Below the pieces are notes generated by a model, which was not told where the DNA came from, did not search any database, and worked only from the letters and a program-made list of their open reading frames with translations. The position numbers and the translations under genes were made by a program. From the NCBI GenBank assembly GCA_027484055.1, contig JAIXQH010000010.1:1-64000 (forward strand): a stretch of DNA of 64,000 nucleotides. The letters are read 5' to 3'. The stretch comes from Verrucomicrobiaceae bacterium. Lineage in GTDB: Bacteria > Verrucomicrobiota > Verrucomicrobiia > Verrucomicrobiales > Akkermansiaceae. Shown here in pieces: positions 44,712-53,836 of this stretch. Positions within the stretch are counted from its first letter, which is position 1; each line of letters begins with the position of its first letter.

Positions 44712-45506
44712 TCACATTCCCTTTTCGCCGAGGATCTTGATCGGCTTGGGCGTGCGCTTACGACGGAGCCCGAATTGGCGCACGGCGTGGCGTTGGAGAT
44801 GAGCTTTGGCGTCCTCGATATCGTCAGTGAAGAAGATCAGCTCTGGATCATCTGGGCTGATGGTGCCTGCTTCCGCCATGAGATAGACAAAGTCGATCAG
44901 TGGTTTCCAATAATCTTTCCCCATCAGCACGATGGGGAAAGCCCGGAGTTTTCCAGTCTGGATGAGTGTCATTGTTTCAAACATCTCATCCAGTGTCCCC
45001 GCTCCACCGGGGAGGACGATGAAGGCGTAAGAATACTTCACCAGCACTACCTTGCGGGTGAAAAAATAACGCATCGTCACCGAGCGCTGGACATAGGGAT
45101 TGAGCGCTTGTTCGTGTGGTAGCTCGATGTTGACGCCCAGCGAGCGGCCACCCACTTCGAAGGCACCCTGGTTCCCCGCTTGCATGATGCCGGGGCCGCC
45201 GCCGGTGATGACGGTGAAGCCCAGTCTAGCACATGTCGCGCCCATTTTACGCGCCATTTCATAGGAATCTGTGCCCGGTTTCGTCCGTGCAGAGCCGAAG
45301 ATCGTGACGCAGGGGCCGGCAAAATGGAGTGCGCGGAACCCGCGTAAAAGATCCAACGCCACGCGGAATAGGGTCACCAAATTGTGAATCCGGGTGCTGG
45401 GTCCGCTTAGCAAGGACTGGTCCGGCGTCTCAAGCTCGAAGATTTCCTGTTCCAGAATTTCCTGCTCGCTCGGCTCTGTGGCCATTTTCGGGAGTTGCTG
45501 GCTCAT
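44712..45506 (-). CDS. LOG-family (TIGR00730) nucleoside 5'-monophosphate phosphoribohydrolase
   Basis: A 264-aa Rossmann-like protein formerly called lysine decarboxylase-like. It has TIFGSARTKPG near residue 70, the family motif TVITGGGPGIMQAGNQGAFE, VTMRYFFTRKVVLVKYSYAF and the catalytic PGGAGTLDEMFETMTLIQTG. LOG enzymes cut cytokinin-type nucleotides; bacterial members may act on other purine nucleotides. An N-terminal acidic stretch of about 40 residues (SEQEILEQEIFELETPDQSL) is extra. It lies downstream of sodA on the same strand but is separated by a terminator. Confidence 0.9.
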   Translation of the reverse strand: MSQQLPKMATEPSEQEILEQEIFELETPDQSLLSGPSTRIHNLVTLFRVALDLLRGFRALHFAGPCVTIFGSARTKPGTDSYEMARKMGATCARLGFTVITGGGPGIMQAGNQGAFEVGGRSLGVNIELPHEQALNPYVQRSVTMRYFFTRKVVLVKYSYAFIVLPGGAGTLDEMFETMTLIQTGKLRAFPIVLMGKDYWKPLIDFVYLMAEAGTISPDDPELIFFTDDIEDAKAHLQRHAVRQFGLRRKRTPKPIKILGEKGM

Positions 45507-45526
45507 CGGGTGCGGCTTTTTTGAGA

Positions 45527-45562
45527 CTAAAAACGCGCCCGACTCAATGAGCCGGGCGCGTT
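45527..45562 (-). terminator. Intrinsic terminator of the superoxide dismutase gene
   Basis: AACGCGCCCG and CGGGCGCGTT form a perfect 10-bp stem (45532-45541, 45553-45562) with an inner CTCA/TGAG. On the minus strand it is followed by a T-run at 45531-45527. It lies just past the sod stop and before the LOG gene start. Confidence 0.92.
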
Positions 45563-45583
45563 GGGTGAAGGGTCAAATGAGAA

Positions 45584-46207
45584 TTAGGCGGCGAAGTTCG
45601 CAGCGACCACGTCCCAATTCACCACGCTCCAGAAGGCGGAGATGTAGTCAGGACGACGGTTTTGGTAGTTGAGGTAGTAGGCATGTTCCCAGACGTCGAG
45701 TCCGAGGATGGGAGTGCTGCCGCAGGCTCCGAAATCAGGGCCCATGACCGGGTTGTCTTGGTTGGCGGTCGAGCAGACGGCGAGGGTGCCGTCCGCCTTT
45801 TTGCAGAGCCAAGCCCAGCCGGAGCCGAAACGGGTGGCACCTGCCTTGGCGAAGGCTTCTTTGAAGGCGTCGAATGAGCCGAATGCCGCATCGATGGCCT
45901 TAGCGAGATCGCCGGTCGGGGCGGATGCGCCGCCTGGAGCGATGACTTTCCAGAAAAATGAGTGATTCACATCACCGCCTGCGTTGTTGCGAACGGCGGT
46001 GCGGATGTCTTCCGGGACCGTTGCTAGGCTGCGGATGAGTGCGTCTGAGCTGAGGGCCTCGAGCTCGGATTTTCCCGCGAGGGCGTTGTTGAGGTTGGTG
46101 ATGTAAGCGTTGTGGTGCTTCGAGTGATGGATCTCCATCGTGCGAGCGTCGATGTGGGGTTCGAGTGCGTCGTAAGCGTATCCGAGTGCGGGAAGTGTGT
46201 GTGCCAT
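45584..46207 (-). CDS. sodA: Fe/Mn superoxide dismutase
   Basis: A 207-aa enzyme removing superoxide. Metal ligands are visible: the first His in [13 protein letters not shown], the second in [13 protein letters not shown], Asp and His in [20 protein letters not shown]. It starts [20 protein letters not shown] at ATG 46207; the longer frame is rejected. Metal choice (Fe, Mn or cambialistic) cannot be decided from the sequence alone; the gene name follows the Mn-type convention only. It is monocistronic, with its own terminator. Confidence 0.95.
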   Translation of the reverse strand: MAHTLPALGYAYDALEPHIDARTMEIHHSKHHNAYITNLNNALAGKSELEALSSDALIRSLATVPEDIRTAVRNNAGGDVNHSFFWKVIAPGGASAPTGDLAKAIDAAFGSFDAFKEAFAKAGATRFGSGWAWLCKKADGTLAVCSTANQDNPVMGPDFGACGSTPILGLDVWEHAYYLNYQNRRPDYISAFWSVVNWDVVAANFAA

Positions 46208-46316
46208 GGTAATTCGAGGAGTTTGATTTGCGTATCGCCGGGCCATTCGATACCACGAACAAGATCGGCGACGCCACTACGAAACCGAGCTAGCCATCAC
46301 CCGCAAGGACAAAACC

Positions 46317-47876
46317 ATGATTCCTCCAGAACTCGCCACCTATCTTCCACAAATCATCCCAGCTATTCTTGGCATTTTCTTCGGTTGGCTTTTCACTCAA
46401 CTCATCGCGCGGGGCAAGCTTTCCACTGCTGCGGAGCGACTGAAAGCGGAGGAACGCCGCGCTGCGGAGATCGAAGCGCGCCTCGCCCAGTCGGCTGACG
46501 AATCCCAGCGCAACGAACTCGAAGCCCAGTCATTTCGGAATCAACTCACGGAAATCCGCTCCCGCCTTGAGAGTGAAATCAAGGCCGCTCATGAGAAACA
46601 AGCCCTACTGGAGCGCGCGGAAATCAAGCTCTCCGATACCTTCAAGGCCCTCTCCGCCGACGCGCTCAAGTCCTCCTCCGAGCAATTTCTCCAACTTGCC
46701 AAATCCTCGCTCGCCACCCAGACGGAAGAGGCGAAGGGCGAGATTGAAAAACGAAAAATCGCCATTGAGACCCTTATCACGCCGGTCGCAGAGTCGCTGG
46801 GAAAATTTGAAATCCGCATCGGCGAGATCGAAAAATCCCGTGAAGGCGCTTACTCAGAACTTCGCGAGCAAGTCCGCGCCCTCGGCGAAGGTCAGCTCGG
46901 TCTCCAGCGCGAGACCGCCTCACTCGTCAGGGCGCTCCGCCAACCCACCGGCCGCGGGCAGTGGGGAGAAATGCAGCTCCGCCGCGTCGTCGAACTCGCG
47001 GGAATGCAGGAGCACTGCGACTTCGAGGTGCAGCACAGCTCGACCACCGATGAGGGGAAAAAACTCCGCCCCGACCTCATCGTTCGCCTACCCGGTGGGA
47101 AGACGATCGTCGTGGATTCCAAGACCCCGATGGATGCCTACCTCGACGCTCTTGAGGCCACCGAAGATGCCCACCGCGAAGAGGCACTTCACCGCCACGC
47201 GCGCCAAGTCCGCACGCATATCCAACAGCTTTCCTCGAAGAACTACACCGCGCAATTTGCCCAGACGCCTGAGTTCACCGTGCTCTTTCTCCCCAGCGAA
47301 TCGTTCTTTTCCGCCGCGCTTCAGAGTGATCCCGGCCTGATCGAGCGCGGGGTGGACCAAGGCGTCATCCTCGCCACGCCCACCACGCTCATCGCCCTGT
47401 TGCGGGCGGTCTCCTATGGCTGGAGGCAGGAATCCATCGCCGAAAACGCCCGGGAAATTTCCGCACTCGGCCGCACCTTGCATGAGCGCTTGGGGAAACT
47501 CGCCGATCACTTTTCCAAGTTGGGCCGCTCACTTGGGAATGCGGTGGAGCACTATAATAGTGCGCTTGGCTCCTTCGAGACGCGCGTCCTCATCACCGCC
47601 CGCAAGTTTGAGGAACTCAAAGCTGCGCCAGAATCCGCCACCATCAGCCACCTGGAGCCGGTCGATCAAATCCCTCGCGGCATCCCGCTCACTAGCGCTC
47701 CACCGAAGGCACTGGCAGCACTCGCCCGCGCCAGCGAGGTCGCCGCCAGCCACCAAGAGCCCAGCGGTGCCGTGCCAGTGAGTATTTCTCCACCGCACGA
47801 AGACTTCGCCTTCGTCCCGCATGCTTCGGCGGGTGCCAGCAGCGCCGCCGCGGATCTCCGCTCCGCTCTCGAGTGA
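46317..47876 (+). CDS. rmuC: DNA recombination protein RmuC
   Basis: A 519-aa protein that limits inversions at repeats; probably a nuclease. It has an N-terminal membrane segment (IIPAILGIFFGWLFTQLIAR), a long coiled coil (SRLESEIKAAHEKQALLERA), and the RmuC domain with GRGQWGEMQLRRVVELAGMQ, VDSKTPMDAYLDALEATEDA and PTTLIALLRAVSYGWRQESI. The C-terminal 70 residues are low-complexity and Pro/Ala-rich. Its stop overlaps the GTG start of rlmN (GTGA), so the two are translationally coupled. Confidence 0.94.
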   Translation: MIPPELATYLPQIIPAILGIFFGWLFTQLIARGKLSTAAERLKAEERRAAEIEARLAQSADESQRNELEAQSFRNQLTEIRSRLESEIKAAHEKQALLERAEIKLSDTFKALSADALKSSSEQFLQLAKSSLATQTEEAKGEIEKRKIAIETLITPVAESLGKFEIRIGEIEKSREGAYSELREQVRALGEGQLGLQRETASLVRALRQPTGRGQWGEMQLRRVVELAGMQEHCDFEVQHSSTTDEGKKLRPDLIVRLPGGKTIVVDSKTPMDAYLDALEATEDAHREEALHRHARQVRTHIQQLSSKNYTAQFAQTPEFTVLFLPSESFFSAALQSDPGLIERGVDQGVILATPTTLIALLRAVSYGWRQESIAENAREISALGRTLHERLGKLADHFSKLGRSLGNAVEHYNSALGSFETRVLITARKFEELKAAPESATISHLEPVDQIPRGIPLTSAPPKALAALARASEVAASHQEPSGAVPVSISPPHEDFAFVPHASAGASSAAADLRSALE

Positions 47877-48979
47877 ACCCGTCCCACGCTCTCACCATGC
47901 TTCCTGCCCTCACTGGTCAATCTCCCGACTCACTCGCCGCTTGGCTGAAGGACGCGGGTGAGCCTGCATTCCGCGCCGCTCAAATCCTGGAATGGGTTTG
48001 GAAAAAAAAGGTCGTTTCTTACGACGCGATGTCGAATCTCCCCGCCGCCTTGCGGGTGAAGCTTGCCGAGTCATTTCGCCTGACCGCACTTGAACATTCG
48101 ACGACACAGGGCGCAGCCGATACCACCCGCAAGTTTCTTTTCCGGCTTCACGATGGCCGCTACGTGGAAAGCGTGCTAATCCCCGCCAATCCTGCACTTT
48201 ACGGGGAAAAGTCTGACCGCCGGACGCTCTGCGTTTCTTCACAAGTCGGCTGTGCCTATGGCTGTAAATTCTGCGCCTCGGGGCTCGCCGGATTCACCCG
48301 GAATCTGGACCCCGCAGAGATCGCCGGGCAGGTGCTCGCCGCCGAGCAGCTATCCGGGGAGCGGGTTGATTCACTCGTTTTTATGGGCATGGGCGAGCCC
48401 TTGGCGAATCTTGATAACCTGCTGGCCGCCATCGCCCTCATCACCGGGGAGAAGACACTCCACCTCGGAGCACGCCACCTGACGATTTCCACCTCCGGAC
48501 TTGTGCCGCAGATCAAGCAGCTCGCCGAGCACCCGCAGCAGATCCGCCTGGCCATCTCACTGCATGGCGCGACGGATGAAGTCCGTCAGCAAATCATGCC
48601 GATCAATAAAAAGTGGCCCGTCGCTGAGTTGTTTGATGCGCTGGACCACTGGAATGCGAAAAAAACACAGAAGCTCACCCTCGAATACATCCTCATCCAA
48701 GATGTGAATGATTCTCTAACTCAAGCCGCCATCCTCGCCCGCCATGCGCGGCGCTTGGGAGCGAAGGTAAACTTGATTCCCTATAACACGGTCGAGGGTC
48801 TCGAATGGAAACGCCCGCCTAACAATCACTGCCGCGCGTTCCAAGAAGTTTTGAAAAACGCCGGCGTGACTGCGAATCTCCGTCTGGAAAAGGGTCACGA
48901 TATCGATGCCGCTTGTGGTCAACTCCGGCTCAAGCAAGAGACCGAGGAGGGCATCATCGACGCGCCCGCCAAGCGCTAA
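47873..48979 (+). CDS. rlmN: Radical-SAM 23S rRNA/tRNA (adenine-C2) methyltransferase RlmN
   Basis: A 368-aa radical-SAM enzyme methylating A2503 of 23S rRNA (and A37 of some tRNAs). The 4Fe-4S motif CAYGCKFC lies at Cys127, Cys131 and Cys134, followed by ASGLAGFTRNLDPAEIAGQV, VFMGMGEPLANLDNL and the substrate segment LAISLHGATDEVRQQIMPIN. The resolving Cys is probably in DIDAACGQLRLK. Start GTG 47873, overlapping rmuC; ATG 47897 is an alternative. Confidence 0.95.
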   Translation: MNPSHALTMLPALTGQSPDSLAAWLKDAGEPAFRAAQILEWVWKKKVVSYDAMSNLPAALRVKLAESFRLTALEHSTTQGAADTTRKFLFRLHDGRYVESVLIPANPALYGEKSDRRTLCVSSQVGCAYGCKFCASGLAGFTRNLDPAEIAGQVLAAEQLSGERVDSLVFMGMGEPLANLDNLLAAIALITGEKTLHLGARHLTISTSGLVPQIKQLAEHPQQIRLAISLHGATDEVRQQIMPINKKWPVAELFDALDHWNAKKTQKLTLEYILIQDVNDSLTQAAILARHARRLGAKVNLIPYNTVEGLEWKRPPNNHCRAFQEVLKNAGVTANLRLEKGHDIDAACGQLRLKQETEEGIIDAPAKR

Positions 48980-48989
48980 ATCGACCGGG

Positions 48990-49253
48990 TTACGCGATTC
49001 TCTTGGCGATCAATGCCGCCAAGGTGGTTGGAGTTGCTAGGTTTTCCTTGGTGAGTTCCTCCGGTTGGAGCTCGATTTCGTAGCGATCTTCCACGGCCAC
49101 CACGAGCTGCATGATAGCCATTGAATCGAGTCCAGCCTCTGCGAGATCCCCATCTTCCGGGAAATCCCAGTCCAGTTCCATGACTCCTTCGTCGTTTAAC
49201 CAGTCGATCAATTCCGTCGGATTCGGTGCTTTATTGTTCTTTGGGACAGGCAT
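48990..49253 (-). CDS. Acyl carrier protein (orphan)
   Basis: An 87-aa acidic helical protein with the phosphopantetheine site Ser44 in LAEAGLDSMAIMQLVVAVED and the following helix 3 (EELTKENLATPTTLAALI). The DSM variant of the usual DSL motif is typical of specialised, not fatty acid, ACPs. The N-terminus is short and contains WDFPEDGDL. It lies downstream of argA on the same strand, with 68 nt between. No ketosynthase or thioesterase is near it, so its partner is unknown. A link with the type III PKS operon is not supported, as these enzymes normally use CoA substrates. Confidence 0.88.
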   Translation of the reverse strand: MPVPKNNKAPNPTELIDWLNDEGVMELDWDFPEDGDLAEAGLDSMAIMQLVVAVEDRYEIELQPEELTKENLATPTTLAALIAKRIA

Positions 49254-49321
49254 GTGCGAAAACGGTGCGACGGGTTTTTATCCGCTTCAAGCGGAAAGGT
49301 TAGTAAATTTCAATCGTCACC

Positions 49322-50425
49322 TCAGATCGTAGCGAGAGGCTTGATTTCGAGGACTTTAGAAAACACCAGCGAGTCCCTGCCACTCGCTTCATATTGCTCG
49401 CGGCGTGCTTTCGGGAGGTCCATCAAGGTGGCCGCTTGGTAATCGAGACGGGTGGTGAAAAAGTCTGCCGCACGATTGCTCAAGGCGAACACCCGCGGAA
49501 TCCCGCGCTCGGCGGCGAGCTGTTCTGCATGATGCACCAGCTCGATGCCGTAGCCCCGTCCTTCGTGCGCTTGTTTCACGTAAAGACAGGCGACTTCGGC
49601 GCAGGCTTCGAGGGGATATTCATGCAGCGCCACGCAGCCGACGACGTTGTCATCGATCGCCATGACCCGGAAATCCTCGATCCGGGACTGGATGTCTTCA
49701 TACGTGCGAGCCACCAATTTCGTGCGCCGCACCGAGCGACCGATCATCCCCAGCAGCTCTGGGATGTCCTCCTCACGCAGCTCGCGGATCACCCGGTAAC
49801 TGTCGGCGTGGACCATGGTGCCGACGCCTTCGTTGGAAAAAAGTTCATCCACCAGCACCCCTTGCTGGCGGCCATTGAGCACGTGAACCCGAGGCACTCC
49901 GCCACGGCAAGCGCTGGCAGCGGCAAGTAATAACGCCGAGCCAGTGACATTTCCCTGCCCTGCGATTCGCTCCGCATCCGCCGCGCGAATCGCATGGACG
50001 GGCGCACCGTCGATGAGGATGGCTTCTTCCAGCAAGGTGATGATTTTCGCCACGCCGATCCTCCGGGCAAACTCGACCACCGGGAAATCCAGCGGCCCCG
50101 TCGCTGAGGCGTCGATGATCGCCGACTGCCCACGAGCGAGGATTTCCAGCGCCTCATTCACGGCGAGTGGGTTCGTGATGGGCCGTGACACACGTGCGGC
50201 CAAGATTTCGCACTCCAGGGTCCAGTCGTAGAGATCCTTTAAATCTCCGCCGAGCACCCCGAGCACCAGTTTCACGCCCAAGTCTTCTAGCACCGCTAAA
50301 TCCAACAGGGTTTCCGCCACCGCAGGTTCAGGTAAAAGCCCAGCCTCGATGAGCACGAAAAAAATCTTCCCCCGGAATTGGGGGATATATTGGAGAACTT
50401 CTCGCACGTCACTTTGCTGCGCCAC
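49322..50425 (-). CDS. argA: N-acetylglutamate synthase, amino-acid kinase-GNAT type (ArgA)
   Basis: A 367-aa enzyme for the first step of arginine synthesis, acetyl-CoA plus glutamate. An N-terminal amino-acid-kinase-like domain (FVLIEAGLLPEPAVAETLLD, RVHVLNGRQQGVLVDELFSN) is fused to a C-terminal GNAT acetyltransferase with YVKQAHEGRGYGIELVHHAE. It is shorter than Escherichia ArgA (443) and the kinase half lacks clear parts of the canonical fold (the phosphate-binding GG motif is weak), so feedback control by arginine may differ. Start GTG 50425. It is divergent from lpxC-fabZ. Confidence 0.82.
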   Translation of the reverse strand: MAQQSDVREVLQYIPQFRGKIFFVLIEAGLLPEPAVAETLLDLAVLEDLGVKLVLGVLGGDLKDLYDWTLECEILAARVSRPITNPLAVNEALEILARGQSAIIDASATGPLDFPVVEFARRIGVAKIITLLEEAILIDGAPVHAIRAADAERIAGQGNVTGSALLLAAASACRGGVPRVHVLNGRQQGVLVDELFSNEGVGTMVHADSYRVIRELREEDIPELLGMIGRSVRRTKLVARTYEDIQSRIEDFRVMAIDDNVVGCVALHEYPLEACAEVACLYVKQAHEGRGYGIELVHHAEQLAAERGIPRVFALSNRAADFFTTRLDYQAATLMDLPKARREQYEASGRDSLVFSKVLEIKPLATI

Positions 50426-50547
50426 GTCCTTTTCCTACCAGACAGGGCCACCCCCGCAAGCACCGTGGCTGAGAATTTTTCCCCGTTCGTCCCGCCTCGA
50501 CCATTACGGCTTGATCCTTTCCGCGTAAACCGGAACTCTCCGCCTCC

Positions 50548-51864
50548 ATGTCCGCCGCCGTTCAACACACTCTCGCAGGTCAAGCCACTCTCGAAGGCAC
50601 TTCCCTCCACACCGGAGAGAAAGTCACCCTCACGCTCAAGCCTGCTCCAGAGGGTCACGGATTTAAATTCCGCCGCATCGATCTCCCAGATCAGCCCTTC
50701 ATCAATGCCGATGTCGATAAGGTGCAAACCGTCGAACGCGCCACCACCCTCGCCGAGGGCTCGGTCAAAGTGCACACCGTGGAGCACGTCATTTCCGCCC
50801 TCACCGGCATGGGCGTGGACAATGCGCTCATCGAAATGGATGCCAACGAGCCACCCATCGGCGACGGCTCATCCCGCCCTTTCGTCGAGCTGATCAAAAA
50901 AGTCGGCATCGTCCCGCAGAACGCCATCCGCAAGGTTTGGGAAATCCGCGAGCCGATCCACCAGGAAATGGGCGACGGCACCATCATCACCATCGTCCCT
51001 TGCAAGAGCTTCAAAGTCTCAGTCACGAACGTCGGCCCCGACGGACGCTTCACCCAGTATTTCTCCACGGAAGTCACCCCCGCCCTCTACGAAGCAGAAA
51101 TCGCCCCAGCGCGGACCTTTGTTTATTACGAGGACGTCAAGCCGCTGCTCGAAAAGGGCCTCATCAAGGGCGGCTCGCTGGAGAGCGCCGTCGTGATCCG
51201 CGGGAATGAAATCATGTCGAAGGAGTCCATGCGCTTCGCCAACGAGTTCGCCCGCCACAAGGCGCTCGACCTCATCGGTGACCTTATGCTCTCAGGCATC
51301 AAAATCCTCGGCCACGTCATCGCCGTGAAGCCAGGCCACGGGCCGAACACCAAAATGGCCTCCACCCTCAAGACCGAATACGCCCGGATGCGCTCCATGG
51401 TCCCCACTCCCGTCTCCATCCCGAATGGCGAGAGCGTGCTCAACATCAATGAGGTCATGAAAATCCTCCCGCACCGTTACCCCTTCCTCATGGTGGACCG
51501 CATCGTCGATTGCCTCGGCGACAACAAATGCACCGCCATCAAGAACATCACCATCAACGAGCCTTACTTCGCCGGCCATTTCCCCGGCCACCCGATCATG
51601 CCCGGCGTCCTTCAGCTCGAAGCCATGGCCCAAGTCTCCTCCGTGCTCATGCTCCGCAAGCCCGAGAACACCGGAAAAATCGGCTACTTCATGAGCGCCG
51701 ACAACGTGAAATGGCGCCGCCCCGTACTCCCCGGAGACACCCTTTTCATCGAGACCGAAATCATCAAAATGCGCGGCTCCATCGGCCAGACCCGCTGCCG
51801 CTGCCTCGTCAACGGCGACGTCGTCTCCGAAGCCGAACTCAAGTTCGCGCTGATGGATCGGTGA
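50548..51864 (+). CDS. lpxC/fabZ: Fused LpxC-FabZ: UDP-3-O-acyl-GlcNAc deacetylase / 3-hydroxyacyl-ACP dehydratase
   Basis: A 438-aa bifunctional enzyme. Residues 1 to about 285 are LpxC (committed step of lipid A): QATLEGTSLHTGEKVTLTLK, VHTVEHVISALTGMGVDNAL and HKALDLIGDLMLSG hold the zinc ligands. Residues about 300 to 438 are FabZ: INEVMKILPHRYPFLMVDRI and EPYFAGHFPGHPIMPGVLQL with the catalytic His and Glu. The fusion is known in Bacteroidota and related phyla; it ties hydroxyacyl-ACP use between lipid A and fatty acid synthesis. The LpxC C-terminus is joined to FabZ by a short linker (SMVPTPVSIPNGES). Confidence 0.96.
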   Translation: MSAAVQHTLAGQATLEGTSLHTGEKVTLTLKPAPEGHGFKFRRIDLPDQPFINADVDKVQTVERATTLAEGSVKVHTVEHVISALTGMGVDNALIEMDANEPPIGDGSSRPFVELIKKVGIVPQNAIRKVWEIREPIHQEMGDGTIITIVPCKSFKVSVTNVGPDGRFTQYFSTEVTPALYEAEIAPARTFVYYEDVKPLLEKGLIKGGSLESAVVIRGNEIMSKESMRFANEFARHKALDLIGDLMLSGIKILGHVIAVKPGHGPNTKMASTLKTEYARMRSMVPTPVSIPNGESVLNINEVMKILPHRYPFLMVDRIVDCLGDNKCTAIKNITINEPYFAGHFPGHPIMPGVLQLEAMAQVSSVLMLRKPENTGKIGYFMSADNVKWRRPVLPGDTLFIETEIIKMRGSIGQTRCRCLVNGDVVSEAELKFALMDR

Positions 51865-51885
51865 TGATGTGGTTAGAGGTTATGG

Positions 51886-51937
51886 GTTAGAAGTTATTCG
51901 TGATTTCTCCGCAACCTCTTCCCCAATAACTTTTAAC
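51886..51937 (+). promoter_or_regulatory. Long inverted repeat in the thrS leader
   Basis: GTTAGAAGTTATT (51886-51898) pairs over all 13 positions (one G-U) with AATAACTTTTAAC (51925-51937), loop 26 nt. A further AATAACTTATAAC follows. It fills most of the 97-nt gap between lpxC-fabZ and thrS. No T-run follows, so it is more likely a control hairpin for ThrS (as in Escherichia, where ThrS binds its own leader) than a terminator. It could also be a repeated intergenic palindrome. Confidence 0.5.
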
Positions 51938-51961
51938 AAATAACTTATAACTCCTCTCACC

Positions 51962-53836
51962 ATGTCCACCGACCGCAAGACTCTCGAAGAGCGCCACCAG
52001 ATGACCGACATCGAGCGGCTCCGCCACTCCTGTGCCCACGTTCTCGCCACCGCCATTTGCCGGATTTGGCCAGATGTGCAGCTCGCTGCGGGGCCGCCGG
52101 TTGAGAATGGATTTTACTACGACATGGATCTCGCCCACCGGATCAGCCCGGAGGATTTCCCTCGCATCGAGGAGGAAATGAAAAAAATCGTGAAGGCAAA
52201 CGACCCCTTCGAGCGCATGGTCGTCTCCCGGGATGAAGCGCTCGCGCTCGCCAAGGCCGGCCGCCTCGGCGGTGTCTCAGACCGTGAGGTGGAGAGCATT
52301 TTTAAAGTGGATCTGATCAACGACATCCCAGAAGGTGAGGAAATCTCCATCTTCAAAAATGGCGATTTCTGGGACCTCTGCGCTGGCCCACACGTCGGTC
52401 GCACCGGAAATTGCAAGGCCTTCAAGCTCATGAGCATCGCCAGCTCCTACTATAAGGCAGACAAAGATCGTCAATCCCTCCAACGGCTCTACGGCACCTG
52501 TTTTAAAAATTCCACCGAGCTGCAAGATCACCTCACGCGCTTGGAAGAAGCCAAGAAGCGCGACCACCGCCGCCTCGGCAAGGACATGGGCCTCTTCCAC
52601 ATCGACGAAGCCGTCGGCCAAGGACTCATTCTCTGGAAGCCCAAGGGCGCACTGGTCCGCCGCTCGCTGCAGGACTTCATCACCGAGGAACTCGACAAAC
52701 AAGGCTACTCCCAGGTCTTCACCCCGCACATCGGTAAGCTCGATCTCTACCGGACTTCCGGGCATTTCCCTTACTATCAGGAAAGCCAATTCTCGCCGAT
52801 TCCCGAGCGCGATGTCTTGGAAAAGCTGGCCGACGAAGATGCGCCCTGCGCCTCCCTCATCAACGGCCTCGCCGACGGCACGCTCGACGGCTACCTGCTC
52901 AAGCCGATGAATTGCCCGCACCACATCAAGATCTACGCGAGCGATCACCACTCCTACCGCGATCTTCCAGTCCGCCTCGCCGAGTTCGGCACGGTTTACC
53001 GCTGGGAGCAGTCCGGCGAGCTCGGCGGCATGACCCGCGTCCGTGGCTTCACTCAGGACGACGCCCACCTCTTCTGCACTCCAGAGCAAGTTTCTGGTGA
53101 GCTGCTCTCCTGCCTCGAACTCGTCAAAAAAGTCCTCAACACCCTCGGCATGACGAACTACCGCGTCCGCCTTTCCCTGCGCGATCCGGACTCGGACAAA
53201 TACGTCGGTGAGCCGGAAAATTGGGACAAAGCAGAAGCCGCCATCCGCGCCGCCGTGCAGACCCTCGGCGTGGATTACACCGAGGAAATCGGCGAGGCCG
53301 CTTTCTATGGGCCTAAGATCGACTTCGTCGTCAAAGACGTCATCGGGCGCGACTGGCAGCTCGGCACGGTGCAAGTGGACTACAATTTACCCGTCCGCTT
53401 CGATCTCAGCTACGTCGGTCCGGACAACCAACCGCACGTCCCCGTGATGATCCACCGCGCGCCGTTTGGCTCGTTGGAGCGTTTCACCGGCCTACTCATC
53501 GAGCACTTTGAAGGGAAATTCCCCACCTGGCTCGCCCCCGAGCAAGTACGTGTCATCCCCGTTTCCGAGAAAACCCTCGCCGAAGCCGAAGTCGTCACCG
53601 CCAAGCTCGCCGACCTCGGCATCCGCGTCGCTCTCGACCGCACCAACGAAAAAGTCGGGGCCAAGATCCGCGTCGCGCGTCTCGACCGAGTCCCCTACAT
53701 GATCGTACTCGGCCAAAAAGAAGCCGAAGACGGCACCGTCAGCATCCGCCACCGCGACCACGAAGCACTCACCACGCAGACGCTGGAAGAATTCATCAGC
53801 CACCTGACCGGCGAGATTAAGCAACGCAGTCTCTGA
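51962..53836 (+). CDS. thrS: Threonyl-tRNA synthetase without an N-terminal TGS domain
   Basis: A 624-aa class II synthetase charging tRNA-Thr. The editing domain is present (HxxxH at His22/His26 in RHSCAHVLA; Cys140-x3-His144 in LCAGPHVG). Catalytic domain: LLKPMNCPHHIKIYASDHHS (zinc Cys), TRVRGFTQDDAHLFC (motif 2), MIHRAPFGSLERFTGLLIEH (motif 3). The anticodon-binding domain follows. The usual 60-residue TGS domain before the HxxxH is missing and no in-frame start lies upstream. An insert near residue 285 (RDVLEKLADEDAPCASLING) makes up part of the length. Confidence 0.95.
   Translation: MSTDRKTLEERHQMTDIERLRHSCAHVLATAICRIWPDVQLAAGPPVENGFYYDMDLAHRISPEDFPRIEEEMKKIVKANDPFERMVVSRDEALALAKAGRLGGVSDREVESIFKVDLINDIPEGEEISIFKNGDFWDLCAGPHVGRTGNCKAFKLMSIASSYYKADKDRQSLQRLYGTCFKNSTELQDHLTRLEEAKKRDHRRLGKDMGLFHIDEAVGQGLILWKPKGALVRRSLQDFITEELDKQGYSQVFTPHIGKLDLYRTSGHFPYYQESQFSPIPERDVLEKLADEDAPCASLINGLADGTLDGYLLKPMNCPHHIKIYASDHHSYRDLPVRLAEFGTVYRWEQSGELGGMTRVRGFTQDDAHLFCTPEQVSGELLSCLELVKKVLNTLGMTNYRVRLSLRDPDSDKYVGEPENWDKAEAAIRAAVQTLGVDYTEEIGEAAFYGPKIDFVVKDVIGRDWQLGTVQVDYNLPVRFDLSYVGPDNQPHVPVMIHRAPFGSLERFTGLLIEHFEGKFPTWLAPEQVRVIPVSEKTLAEAEVVTAKLADLGIRVALDRTNEKVGAKIRVARLDRVPYMIVLGQKEAEDGTVSIRHRDHEALTTQTLEEFISHLTGEIKQRSL

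Noticed and set aside
51864-51962. T-box riboswitch for thrS
   Set aside because: No specifier loop or T-box sequence, and T-boxes are mainly a Gram-positive feature; only a simple long hairpin is visible.
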